Shown: positions 27,272 through 35,578 of the stretch, piece after piece
How the letters are laid out: every line of letters starts with the position of its first letter
How positions within the stretch are numbered: the first letter of the stretch is position 1
From: an uncultured Rhodopila sp.
GTDB taxonomy: Bacteria; Pseudomonadota; Alphaproteobacteria; Acetobacterales; Acetobacteraceae
Assembly (NCBI RefSeq): GCF_903944925.1
Contig: NZ_CAJATU010000023.1
Span: 1-50,531, forward strand
Direction: 5' to 3'
DNA length: 50,531 nucleotides
Program-made: the position numbers and the translations under genes
The notes under the pieces: generated by a model
The model's database searches: none
Told to the model about the DNA's origin: nothing
Seen by the model: only the letters and a program-made list of their open reading frames with translations

Positions 27272-28005
27272 TCAAAACCGTCGTCGTGGGGCTGGCGGTC
27301 CCTCCCGCCAGCTTCGTCGTCCTGATCTTTGCCGGGCTGCTGCTGCGCCGCCGCTGGCCTTGCGGCGGAAAATGGCTCGTCCGGCTGTCGTCCATCGCTC
27401 TGCTGCTGTGCAGCCTGCCGCTGGTATCCCTCAGCGCGCTCGTGGCGCTGGAATCCGGCCTGCCGACGACACCGCCAACCGATCATCCGCCGCAGGCCAT
27501 TATCGTGCTGGGCGCGGAGGCACTGCGCGATCGGCAGCAGCCGCTCGGCACCCGGGTCGGGATGCTGACGCTGGAGCGGCTGCGGTCTGCCGCCGCGCTG
27601 CAACGCCGCACCGGCCTGCCGATCCTGGCGACAGGGGGCACAACCGAGCCGGAAACGGCGCCCGTCGGGCTGGCCATGGACGTGAGCCTGCGCGATGATT
27701 TCGGGACTCCGGCGCGCTGGGTCGAATCCAAATCCGAGGACACCTGGCAGAATGCGCGCTTCAGCGCGGACATACTGCGTCCCGAGGGAATCACGTCGGT
27801 TTACGTCGTGACCCACCCTTGGCACATGAAGCGTGCGTTGCTGGCGTTCGAAGGCACCGGTCTGACGATAACGGCGGCGCCGACACCGCTGGACTCGCGG
27901 CTTTCACCGAACGTCGCCGATTTCCTGCCCCGCGGGTCGTCTTTGCAGCAGTCATACTACGCGTTCCACGAGCTGATCGGCTTGATCTGGTACCGTTTGC
28001 GCTGA
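27268..28005 (+). CDS. DUF218 membrane protein (YdcF/SanA/ElyC type)
   Basis: A 245-aa protein with two N-terminal membrane helices (about residues 5-25 and 37-60), then a DUF218 domain: PQAIIVLGAEALRDRQQPLG, RLRSAAALQRRTGLPILATGG, SEDTWQNARFSADIL and VVTHPWHMKRALLAFE. The family is linked to envelope biogenesis (ElyC in peptidoglycan/enterobacterial common antigen assembly, SanA in vancomycin sensitivity). It overlaps the epimerase by ATGA and is followed after 4 bp by an acyltransferase, so all three are one operon. Confidence 0.88.
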
Positions 28006-28009
28006 TTCC

Positions 28010-29137
28010 GTGGACGTCGCCACCTTTGCTTCGGTTGATAGCTTGCCGGCGGATGCGAGGCGGTTGCTCGACCAGGCGTCAAGTCCGTTTGCCGGCGTGG
28101 CGTGGTGGAACGCCGTGCTGTCGGCCGCCCTGCCCGCGGACGAGGAAGCGTGTTTTGTCACCGTCGGCTCCGGCGGCGGCGTCGCGGCGCTTGTGCCGAT
28201 GCTGCGGCACCGCGGACGGCTGGACAGCCTGACGACGCTGTATTCCTGCGAATACGCGCCGCTGCTGGCCGGTGCCCCGGGCAGCGCGGTGCGGGTCGCA
28301 GCGATGGCCGCGTTCGCCCGCTCCTGCCGCACCGGCGGGGTGACCCGCCTGGATGCGCTGCCGGCCGAGTGGGATGGCCTGGCCGATGTGCTCGCCGGTG
28401 CCCGGCAGGCCGGATTGCGGACGCTGCGCTTCGACCATTTCGGCAACTGGTATGAGAACACCAGCGGCCTGGACTGGTCCGCCTACCTGCTGCGCCGGCC
28501 GGGAGCCTTGCGTGAAACCATCCGCCGGCGGCTGCGGCGGGCCGAGCGGCTGCCGGAGGCACGGTTCGAACTGCTAACCGATCCAGCCGACATGGACCGG
28601 GCTGCGGAAGCATTCGAGTCGGTCTACCGGCGCAGTTGGAAGCAGCCGGAGCCTTACCCGGCTTTCAATGTGGCACTGATGCGGGCGATGGCCGGTCTCG
28701 GCGCCCTGCGGCTTGGGGTGTGGTCCATTGGCGGACACCCCGTGGCCGTGCAGTTCTGGATCGTCCGGGCGGGCCGCGCCATCGTGCTGAAGCTGGCGCA
28801 TGACGAGGCGTTCAAGGCGCACTCGCCGGGAACCGTGCTGACGGCGCTGATGCTGCGGCATCTGCTGGACCAGGAGCACGTAGCGGAGATCGATTTCGGC
28901 CGCGGCGACGACCTCTATAAAAAGGATTGGGCGGCGCATCGGCGCCAGCGCATCGGGGTGTTGCTGGTCAATCCCTGGCGGCTATCCGGGGCGGCGGCGC
29001 TGCTGCGCCATGCCGCGGGCCGGGCGCGACGCGCGGTCTGGCCTGGCGAACCTTGCGCGGCGGCGCCGGGCCGCGGCGAGGCCGATAAGACCCGCCGCCA
29101 TAATGCCAACCGAGGCGGGTTCGGGGATGGTCAATGA
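28010..29137 (+). CDS. GNAT/BioF2-type (CelD/BcsL-like) acyltransferase
   Basis: A 375-aa protein of the GNAT BioF2-like fold used in polysaccharide and cell-wall modification. Blocks: AGVAWWNAVLSAALP, LRETIRRRLRRAERL, FESVYRRSWKQPEP, GVWSIGGHPVAVQFWIV and AEIDFGRGDDLYKKDWA. GTG 28010, 4 bp after the DUF218 stop. The last 156 bp overlap the PEP-CTERM gene on the other strand, and the final 45 residues are low-complexity. Members of this fold are frequent in XrtA/PEP-CTERM exopolysaccharide loci. Confidence 0.82.
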   Translation: MDVATFASVDSLPADARRLLDQASSPFAGVAWWNAVLSAALPADEEACFVTVGSGGGVAALVPMLRHRGRLDSLTTLYSCEYAPLLAGAPGSAVRVAAMAAFARSCRTGGVTRLDALPAEWDGLADVLAGARQAGLRTLRFDHFGNWYENTSGLDWSAYLLRRPGALRETIRRRLRRAERLPEARFELLTDPADMDRAAEAFESVYRRSWKQPEPYPAFNVALMRAMAGLGALRLGVWSIGGHPVAVQFWIVRAGRAIVLKLAHDEAFKAHSPGTVLTALMLRHLLDQEHVAEIDFGRGDDLYKKDWAAHRRQRIGVLLVNPWRLSGAAALLRHAAGRARRAVWPGEPCAAAPGRGEADKTRRHNANRGGFGDGQ

Positions 29138-30013
29138 TGTCAGCCCGTTGAAGGTCTGGCCGACACCGACGAAAGCACCGGATTCGTCGGAAAACACCGT
29201 CAACGAGGAATTCAGGAAGCCGTAGCTGATGGTGGAAACGCGAATCGGCATCTGCACCGTCGCACCCGTCGATCCGGCGGCAGCGGATCGCGCGGCGAGT
29301 GCGTAGCCCTCGATCGTCCCGTTCGACGCGGCGGCATCGCTCGAGGCATCGGTAAGCGCCTGATAGGCGGTCAGCGAACTCGTCGCCTGGACGGTGCCGA
29401 GCCCCGCCTCCGCGGTGCCGGCGAAACGCCGCGCGTCCGGTCCCCCGGATGTGCCGGAGCCGCCATTGACGAACACGCTCGACCGGTTGAGGCTGCCCGC
29501 GTGCCGGACCAGGCTGGCTGATTCCATGGCGCCGGCCAGATCTGCCCCCAACGTGCCCGTGCCGCTGCCCCATCCGGGATCGCCGCCGCCGGCCGCCGCA
29601 GCCGTGCTTCCCGGTGAGATGACGGTAGCGCCGTCGGAGGCGTTGGACGCATCGGCGGTGGAGGACGCATCCCCGGTGGCAAACGCATCGGACACCATGA
29701 CACTCGCGGAGAATTCCCGCGCCGTTGGCGATCTGGAGTAGCTGCCGCTCAGCGTCCCGGTGCCCGTGGATGCGGGTTGAATGCCGCCGAATCCGAAGAC
29801 GCCGGCGGAATTGTCGAACCGCGGTCTGGAGAGGCTGCCGTCCGTCACGGTAATCAGGTCATCCGGAGCAAAGGATGGTCCGCGCGTGATCCGGCTGACG
29901 CCCGGCACAGGCTGGTCGGATGCGGATTCGACGGGCACGGCGACAGCCTGCCGCTCAACGGTCAGGAGGAGCGCAAACGCCAGGGCCGCGAACGATAATG
30001 ATGTTCTCAACAC
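28982..30013 (-). CDS. PEP-CTERM sorting-domain protein
   Basis: A 343-aa exported protein. Signal peptide LSFAALAFALLLTVERQAVA, then a low-complexity Ser/Ala/Gly/Thr-rich domain. At about residues 294-318 it has the PEP-CTERM signal: IPEPASVGIMAAGLIGLAAA followed by RRRRA. Known: exosortase cleaves at PEP and moves the protein to the surface. No exosortase is in this window. A further 25-residue basic tail after the arginine cluster is unusual. Start GTG 30013, without a strong ribosome site. The 3' end overlaps the acyltransferase gene by 156 bp. Confidence 0.85.
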   Translation of the reverse strand: MLRTSLSFAALAFALLLTVERQAVAVPVESASDQPVPGVSRITRGPSFAPDDLITVTDGSLSRPRFDNSAGVFGFGGIQPASTGTGTLSGSYSRSPTAREFSASVMVSDAFATGDASSTADASNASDGATVISPGSTAAAAGGGDPGWGSGTGTLGADLAGAMESASLVRHAGSLNRSSVFVNGGSGTSGGPDARRFAGTAEAGLGTVQATSSLTAYQALTDASSDAAASNGTIEGYALAARSAAAGSTGATVQMPIRVSTISYGFLNSSLTVFSDESGAFVGVGQTFNGLTSLTIPEPASVGIMAAGLIGLAAARRRRARFARPDRASRPARGMAQQRRRPG

Positions 30014-30078
30014 GAAATCCGAGGTTCCACGGCAACCAGGTCAGCTTTTAACAACAGAAACCGATTTTTTAAACAAAA

Positions 30079-31188
30079 TTATGACGTTTCCGGCGGCGGC
30101 CGATCCTTTTCGCCGGAGCCGCCGCCACGCATCGCGCCAAGCACGGCCCGGCCTTGCCGCAAAAGCAGTGCGACCGACCGAAACGGGCCGGCCTCAACCC
30201 AATATTGCGGGTACGCCTGGTCCGCGAGGCTGCGTTTGTAGCGGTCGTCCCCGGCGAGAAAATCATAGACGTCGAACCCCCTGTCCAGCGCGTCCTGAAT
30301 GGCCGTGCCGTGGCAGGTCAGCCCCGGCTTTGCCGAACCCTTCTCCGGCCGGTAATTGAAGCCGCTCTGATACGCACACATGTGCTGGCGAAACGAGAAA
30401 TTATACAGGACGCCGATGCTGGCGGTGCCGCAGGAGACGCGCAGCAGCGTGACCTCCCCGCGCGGCAGGGCCTCGGCGATCAGCGCTGCATGGAACCGGC
30501 GGAAGAACGGCGAGGCGAAGCTGCCGGGTTGGCCGCGCGCGGTCCAGGCCGCCTGATGCAGGCGTTCCAGTTCGTCCAGCATCCCCAGCGCATCCGGCAC
30601 CGTATCCGCGCGCTGCGCCGTAATCTCCCCCAACCGTTCGTAGAACCTGGCCGATCGGCGGATTTGTGCGCGGGTGTTGGCGCTGCATGCGGCCAGGTAG
30701 CCGGAGCCGCTCCGCCTGAGCGCCGCCAGATCGGCCATCGGCGATGGCTGCGCGCGGCGCACCCACACCATGTCGGCGGCGCGCCGGGCGGCCACCAGGG
30801 TCGTCCGGTCGATCCCGGACAGAATCAGCCGGTGACGCGGGGCCACGGCCTTCAGGCAGGCAAAGTTGAGCGCCTCGGCGCGGCCGGCTTCCGCCAGGAC
30901 GCCGTTCTGCTCGACATAGGGACAATCCAGCTCCGGCCGGCCGCATTCGCCAAGATACAGATCCGGCAACGCGAAGCGGTGCCGCACCCGGTTGAACAGC
31001 GCCAGGGCCACCGTGCGTCCGCCCTCGGTCGCCTCCACCAGCAGCGGATCCGGGAACCGCTCCGCCGCCAGGCAGCCGTACCAGCTCCAGCTTTGGAAGA
31101 ACGAGCAGTCGGCGCGCTGCTCGAGCTCGCGCCAGCGGCGGCCGAGCGCGTCGAAGTCATCGACGCCGGAGATGCGGACCACTGTCAC
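30079..31188 (-). CDS. GNAT/BioF2-type acyltransferase, second copy
   Basis: A 369-aa protein of the same fold as the acyltransferase at 28010, only distantly similar. It has FFQSWSWYGCLAAERFPD, AACSANTRAQIRRSARFYER, LERLHQAAWTARG, and GVLYNFSFRQHMCAYQSGFN followed by FDVYDFLAGDDRYKRSL, the signature end of CelD/BcsL-like proteins. The GTG at 31188 was chosen because a longer frame would cross the divergent beta-helix promoter. It lies just upstream of the PEP-CTERM gene on the same strand; a 65-bp AT-rich gap between them probably contains the PEP-CTERM promoter. Confidence 0.82.
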   Translation of the reverse strand: MTVVRISGVDDFDALGRRWRELEQRADCSFFQSWSWYGCLAAERFPDPLLVEATEGGRTVALALFNRVRHRFALPDLYLGECGRPELDCPYVEQNGVLAEAGRAEALNFACLKAVAPRHRLILSGIDRTTLVAARRAADMVWVRRAQPSPMADLAALRRSGSGYLAACSANTRAQIRRSARFYERLGEITAQRADTVPDALGMLDELERLHQAAWTARGQPGSFASPFFRRFHAALIAEALPRGEVTLLRVSCGTASIGVLYNFSFRQHMCAYQSGFNYRPEKGSAKPGLTCHGTAIQDALDRGFDVYDFLAGDDRYKRSLADQAYPQYWVEAGPFRSVALLLRQGRAVLGAMRGGGSGEKDRPPPETS

Positions 31189-31273
31189 GGCGCGGCGGCG
31201 GAGGGCGGATCGCGGTGTCGGGTCGTCTGTTCCAACTTGACTTGCCTCAGGTCTTCCGCTGACAGACGTGCCG

Positions 31274-32197
31274 ATGAACCGGCCGTGGCATACCGCAATC
31301 GCTTTCGCCGCCGCAATGCTTTGCGCGGTCCCGGCATTGGGCCGCATTCTGGAGGTCGGCGCCGATCGCACCCTGACGGTGCCAAGCGAGGCCGCCGCGA
31401 TCGCAAAAGCCGGCGACTTCATCCGGATCGATCCCGGCGTTTACGCCGACTGTGCGGTCTGGCGCGCCTCCCGCCTGGTGATCGAAGCAACCGGCCCGGG
31501 CGTGGTGCTGACCGGCAAGACCTGCCTGGAGCAGGGTATCTTCGTTGTTGCCGGCAGCGACGTCACCGTGCGCGGCATAACCTTCGCCGGCGCCAGGGTT
31601 CCCGGGCATAATGGCGCCGGCATCCGTGCTTCCGGGCGCAACCTGACGGTGGAGCACAGCCGCTTCCTGGACAATGAGAACGGCATGCTGTTCGGCGGCC
31701 CCGCCGACAGTGTGGTGCGCATCACCGACAGCGAATTCGCCGGCAACGGCGCCTGCATCGGTGCCTGCGCGCACGGCGTCTACGCCGGGGCGGCGATCTA
31801 CCTGCTGGACATCGAGCGCTGCATCTTCCGCAATACGCGCACCGCGCATCACGTCAAGTCGCGCGCGCTCAATACCATGGTCGTCGACAGCCGGATCGAG
31901 GACGGGCCGGACGGCACCTCCAGCTATCTGATCGAGACGCCGGATGGCGGCAATCTGCTGGTGCAGGGAAACGTGCTGGAGAAAGGACCGCTGAGCAGCA
32001 ATCCGCGCGTTGCGATCTCCATCGGGGTCGAGGGGGTGAAAAACCCGACCGACAGGCTTGTGATCCGCAACAACATATTCCGCAGCGACCTGACGAGGCG
32101 GACGGTGTTCGTGCGGAACAGCTCCGCGGCGGCGGTCGTGTTGGAGGACAACACGCTCACCGGCGACGTGGAGGTGCTGGAAACCGTGCCGGAATGA
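31274..32197 (+). CDS. Exported right-handed parallel beta-helix protein
   Basis: A 307-aa protein with a signal peptide (HTAIAFAAAMLCAVPALG) and a pectate-lyase-like beta-helix: AAIAKAGDFIRIDPGVYADC, VVAGSDVTVRGITFAGARV, NLTVEHSRFLDNENGMLFGG, VVRITDSEFAGNGAC and LVIRNNIFRSDL repeats. Such folds bind or cleave polysaccharide. Catalytic residues cannot be named from sequence alone. ATG 31274 was preferred to a GTG 6 bp upstream. Divergent from the acyltransferase, within the surface block. Confidence 0.82.
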   Translation: MNRPWHTAIAFAAAMLCAVPALGRILEVGADRTLTVPSEAAAIAKAGDFIRIDPGVYADCAVWRASRLVIEATGPGVVLTGKTCLEQGIFVVAGSDVTVRGITFAGARVPGHNGAGIRASGRNLTVEHSRFLDNENGMLFGGPADSVVRITDSEFAGNGACIGACAHGVYAGAAIYLLDIERCIFRNTRTAHHVKSRALNTMVVDSRIEDGPDGTSSYLIETPDGGNLLVQGNVLEKGPLSSNPRVAISIGVEGVKNPTDRLVIRNNIFRSDLTRRTVFVRNSSAAAVVLEDNTLTGDVEVLETVPE

Positions 32198-32336
32198 GGC
32201 GCCGCGACGCCGCGTGCCCTGACGGCCGCACCGTCCCGTTCACCCGCGGCAGCGCCTCGTCGCCGAAGCCGCGGACGATTGCGCTTACCACACTTTGCGG
32301 CGAGGCTGAAGCCGTCAACCTCGCCCGGGAGGCTTC

Positions 32337-32465
32337 GTGTCATCTCGTAAGATCGTCCGCGCGGCCCTTGTTCTCGCCCAGCTTTGCGCTGTGCCCGCGG
32401 TGCAGCCGATGGGGTCTCCGCGGATCTACCCAACCGGCGTGACGGTCTACGACCCCGCCCGTTGA
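32337..32465 (+). pseudogene. N-terminal fragment of an arylsulfotransferase-like protein
   Basis: A 42-residue ORF (GTG 32337 behind gggagg) reading SSRKIVRAALVLAQLCAVPAV (signal-like), then SPRIYPTGVTVYDPAR and a stop. 'YPTGVTVYDPARA..G' is the conserved start of exported ASST (aryl-sulfate sulfotransferase) proteins, where several hundred residues normally follow. Nothing after 32465 restores the frame, so this is a leftover 5' end, or a very short peptide. Confidence 0.5.
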
Positions 32466-32662
32466 CAGCCAGGCCGACGCGGCAGCACGCCCGAGCTCGA
32501 CGGTTCGGTTGCCATCCGGCGGCACGTCGCGGCCCATTCAGGGTCCCACTCATCCATGAGCGGAACCCGCTGTCGCAAGGTCCGGCGGCTATGGCTGCTT
32601 CTGAGAGTCCGTCACGCTTGCTTTCCTTCCCGCTGTCCCGATCCGGTTGAAGAACAGGTTGG

Positions 32663-33196
32663 TCACGCTTTCGCTTGCTTCACCACGACCGGCACATGCC
32701 AGACTTTAGACATGAGCCAGGAGACGACGACGCCGAACAGGCAGCCCAGAATGATCTCGCCGACACGGCGCAGCCCCAGCTCAGCGCCGGTCATTCCGGA
32801 ATGCCGGGTGAGCGACGACGCCACCACGAGCGCCGCCGTGATCGGGCATTGGCGCCACATCGTGGGCACACGCACGATGTAGGTGGAGACGAGCGCCGCC
32901 GCCGCCATCGCGAACGGCAGTTTCCATTCGCTCGCGCCGCCGACGGCGAGGACCGCAAGTCCCACCGCGCAGCCGAACAGGGAATTCAGCAGCCGGGCGC
33001 GGAAATTCGCGAACGCCTGTTTCACCTGCGGATCGCTCGACGCAACCAGCGAGGCGATCGCCCAGATGGGATTGAGACCGGCGGCGACGCGCAGCAGCAG
33101 CCAGAGCAGCGTGGTCCCGACGAAGATGTTGACCGCGAGATGCACGCCGAGAAACGAGTCCGCCCGCATCCTGTCCAGCACACGTTCGCGCGGCAT
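32663..33196 (-). CDS. FUSC-family membrane protein (half-size)
   Basis: A 177-aa protein with about four to five hydrophobic segments (residues 17-38, 44-52, 72-86, 92-108, 148-165). It matches the FUSC (fusaric acid resistance-like) fold: GLNPIWAIASLVASSDPQVKQ, RLLNSLFGCAVGLAVLAVG, GEIILGCLFGVVVSWL. Full FUSC proteins are two or three times longer. It starts 8 bp after the CYTH-like gene stop, suggesting one operon. The role is unknown; transport or envelope stress is likely. Confidence 0.75.
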   Translation of the reverse strand: MPRERVLDRMRADSFLGVHLAVNIFVGTTLLWLLLRVAAGLNPIWAIASLVASSDPQVKQAFANFRARLLNSLFGCAVGLAVLAVGGASEWKLPFAMAAAALVSTYIVRVPTMWRQCPITAALVVASSLTRHSGMTGAELGLRRVGEIILGCLFGVVVSWLMSKVWHVPVVVKQAKA

Positions 33197-33204
33197 CCGG
33201 CCGG

Positions 33205-34125
33205 CTACTCATGCGCCTGCGGCGGATTGCCTTTAAGGCGGTAGACGAGGCCCGTCTTGGTTGTCCCCAGCGAGAGCCAGTCGCGCCCGGCCTGTTGCAG
33301 CTCGATGAAGAACCGGGTGCAACGCTCCATTGCCTTCTCGTGCAACTCGTCGCGGCGCTTGAATTTGGCCTGGAACGCGAATTCCCCGCATAGCCGCTGA
33401 TGCGTCGCGCGGTCGCGCCAGATCGCGATATTCGCTTCGGCGGTGACGCCCTTGCCGAAATCGAGGACAAACAGATCCTGTAGAACTTCCTCGACATAGG
33501 TCTGGTTGACCAGCTCCACGCGTTCGTCCTCGCCGCGGGTCAGGCCGGCCAGCGCCGGGAAGATCCCGGCAAGCATCGTCATCGACGTCCGGTCGCCTTC
33601 CGGCGCCTGGCTCAGCCCGAACTGCACGTTGTGCGAGTAGAGCAGGCGATACCCGCCGATCTCGTTCTTTAGAGGCAACGCTTCCGCCTTGAACTTGATG
33701 CGGTATTGGCCGGCGATCTTCGGGCGCACGTCAAGCTCCGCCGCCCTCTGCAGGTCCGGATGGCGATACTTGAACACGACCTCCGGGTCCGCCGCTGGAA
33801 ACCCGTCCTCATACGCGATACGCCGGCGCAAAATGAAAGCGTTGTTGTAGAGCCGGAAATCCGCGGTATCGAGGAACAGCACCTCACGCAGCTCCGGCCG
33901 CAGCACGACGCCCTTGTCCAAGACGCCGATGCCGAACTTCTTCGCGGTCTGCGCCACCAGCTCGCCATATTCGAGAAACACCTTTGCCGAGGTGAACCGG
34001 TCCGGTTTGAGAATCAGTTTGCATTCCAGGTATTGCACGTCGTCGAGCGGGCTGCCGTCGCTATAGCTGCCCGGCTGCTGGCGGGGGGCTTTCGTCGGTG
34101 CATCTTTCGTGGCGTTTGACGCCAT
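33205..34125 (-). CDS. CYTH-like (triphosphate-tunnel) protein
   Basis: A 306-aa soluble protein with the layout of the CYTH superfamily. An xExK-type strand opens it (YLECKLILKPDRF, with the usual first Glu replaced). FLDTADFRLYNNAFILRRRI is the 'DT..l.l...g..LR.R' signature, and EVVFKYRHPDL the 'lKyR' strand. CYTH enzymes act on triphosphates, polyphosphate or make cAMP. Missing acidic residues leave catalysis uncertain. It is paired with a FUSC-like membrane gene 8 bp downstream. ATG 34125. Confidence 0.7.
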   Translation of the reverse strand: MASNATKDAPTKAPRQQPGSYSDGSPLDDVQYLECKLILKPDRFTSAKVFLEYGELVAQTAKKFGIGVLDKGVVLRPELREVLFLDTADFRLYNNAFILRRRIAYEDGFPAADPEVVFKYRHPDLQRAAELDVRPKIAGQYRIKFKAEALPLKNEIGGYRLLYSHNVQFGLSQAPEGDRTSMTMLAGIFPALAGLTRGEDERVELVNQTYVEEVLQDLFVLDFGKGVTAEANIAIWRDRATHQRLCGEFAFQAKFKRRDELHEKAMERCTRFFIELQQAGRDWLSLGTTKTGLVYRLKGNPPQAHE

Positions 34126-34204
34126 TGGCTGTTTCCTTCTTCAGTGTAGACTCCGGTCGCTGGCCGCGCCCCGCAGGACACGGCCGCCTCCGTCGCACGT
34201 TATG

Positions 34205-34396
34205 TCAGGCAGTCTGCCGGACCGGAGGCACGATGCAATAGGCCATGGGATGCGAGTCGCCGGCGGTCTTCGCCACGGCCTTCCTTCCGTCCGTCTCCCA
34301 GACCAGGAATCCGGTTTCACCGTCCCCACGGTTGGCCGGCAGGCCGAGATGGTGCAGGGTTTCCTCGACGCTGTCGTACCACGTCCCGATCTTCAT
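34205..34396 (-). CDS. Hypothetical 63-aa protein
   Basis: Small protein starting at ATG 34396 with AAGGAG 11 bp upstream: KIGTWYDSVEETLHHLGLPA, then GETGFLVWETDGRKAVAKTAG and a C-terminal CIVPP. It is soluble and unrecognised. A longer open frame reaches 34474 but begins in the tandem repeat at 34454-34492, so the short form is preferred. Confidence 0.55.
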   Translation of the reverse strand: MKIGTWYDSVEETLHHLGLPANRGDGETGFLVWETDGRKAVAKTAGDSHPMAYCIVPPVRQTA

Positions 34397-34453
34397 GATG
34401 GCTCGCGCTCCTTGGCGGTTGCCACCAGGCGTTCCCGCTTCGCATTTTGCGCC

Positions 34454-34492
34454 AAATATCGCTAACGTCTCCACAAAATATCGCTAACGTCT
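34454..34492. repeat. Two tandem copies of a 17-nt motif
   Basis: aaatatcgctaacgtct occurs at 34454-34470 and again at 34476-34492 (22-nt period). It lies between the small gene at 34205 and the DUF29 remnant. Paired short repeats of this size recur at ends of IS21-type elements, but no transposase is nearby. Confidence 0.6.
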
Positions 34493-34679
34493 TCACACAG
34501 GAAACCAGGCAAGGAACAGTGCCGAACAGGAACGGTTCGTTCGATGAGCAACCGGCGCGGGAAGGGCGGCACCGCGTCGGCGTCCGGCTTCCCGTCCGAA
34601 GCCGCAACCGTGATCTGCGGGCCATCCTGCAACGGCAAGTTGGCGCCTATTGGGCGCAGGATCGGCCCGGGGTGGCCGA

Positions 34680-35056
34680 TCAGGTCCGGCGCTGTCTGGC
34701 GGCGCGGATCAACGTGCTCTCCGGCAGGCCGGTTTCGGTACTCGGCGTGCAGCGTGAGCGGCGAGCGGCCTTGGCGACCGCCTCTGGTGGCATGGCCTTG
34801 AGACTCGGGTTGTCGGCAAGGTGATCGGTCAGGTCGATCGATACTTCCCAAGAACGGCTGCGGCGCCCGGGCTGGCAGGCACATGCATGAGCAGACCGTT
34901 CAGCCGGTTGACCAACTCGCGCTTCTCACCGCAACGCATGCTCTCGATTTCCTCGGCAATATTCGCAATGTCGGCATCGGACAGTTTTCCGACGCCCAGC
35001 AGAGCGGCTTGCTGGTTCGCCCATGCAAAGACGTCATGGTCATAGAGATCGCTCAC
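34680..35056 (-). pseudogene. DUF29 gene, frameshifted and internally deleted
   Basis: It begins as a good DUF29 protein (SDLYDHDVFAWANQQAALLG, then DADIANIAEEIESM, EKRELVNRLNGLLMH) and stops at 34829. A second frame on the same strand resumes with TDHLADNPSLKAMPPEAVAK and ETGLPESTL, the last part of DUF29, and ends at 34680. The central segment (about 30 residues, LKWQYQP.. in intact relatives) is deleted. It belongs to a different DUF29 branch from the 38.5-40.4 kb copies. DUF29 function is unknown. Confidence 0.75.
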
Positions 35057-35071
35057 TCCGTCCCATTCTGG

Positions 35072-35578
35072 CTAAGCCGACTTCTCCTCCCGTCGCCGCA
35101 AAAATTGCGACTCAATGATCAGCGCCGCCACCCCGCACACGATCGCCGCATCCGCGACGTTGAACACGTACCACGACACATCGCCCCAAGGCGTTCCAAC
35201 ATGCGCGTGGATGAAATCCACCACCGCCCCGAAGCGCACCCGGTCGATCACGTTGCCAATCGCGCCGCCCGCGATGGCGCCAATGGCGGTTGCGACAACC
35301 GGGCTTTCCGCCCGCCACAGCCAAACGCCCAGCGCCGCCACCACCGCCAGCGACACCGCCGCGAGCAACACGTGCCCCCAAGACCCGAGGCCGTTCAGCA
35401 GCCCGAACGTCACGCCCGTGTTCCACACCATCGTCAGGCTCAGCACCGGCAGCAGCACCACCTGCCGCAGGTGAGGCAGGTCCAGCCCGTTCAAAATCCA
35501 CCACTTGCTCGCCTGGTCCGCCGCCAGCACGATCAGCCCGGCAATCAGCCCGAGCGGGACATGTGTCTGCCGGTTCAT
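35072..35578 (-). CDS. lspA: Lipoprotein signal peptidase (signal peptidase II)
   Basis: A 168-aa inner-membrane aspartyl protease that cleaves prolipoprotein signal peptides. Four hydrophobic segments. The first conserved block is AADQASKWW, followed by VWNTGVTFGLL and GGAIGNVIDRVRFGAVVDFI (the first catalytic Asp lies in the VVDF part, D121). FNVADAAI holds the second (D143). The ATG overlaps the ileS stop by 4 bp (ATGA). The ileS-lspA order is the common bacterial pair. Confidence 0.96.
   Translation of the reverse strand: MNRQTHVPLGLIAGLIVLAADQASKWWILNGLDLPHLRQVVLLPVLSLTMVWNTGVTFGLLNGLGSWGHVLLAAVSLAVVAALGVWLWRAESPVVATAIGAIAGGAIGNVIDRVRFGAVVDFIHAHVGTPWGDVSWYVFNVADAAIVCGVAALIIESQFLRRREEKSA

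Noticed and set aside
30014..30078. Rho-independent terminator in the AT-rich gap
   Set aside because: The T/A-runs are not preceded by a GC-rich stem; a promoter region is more likely.
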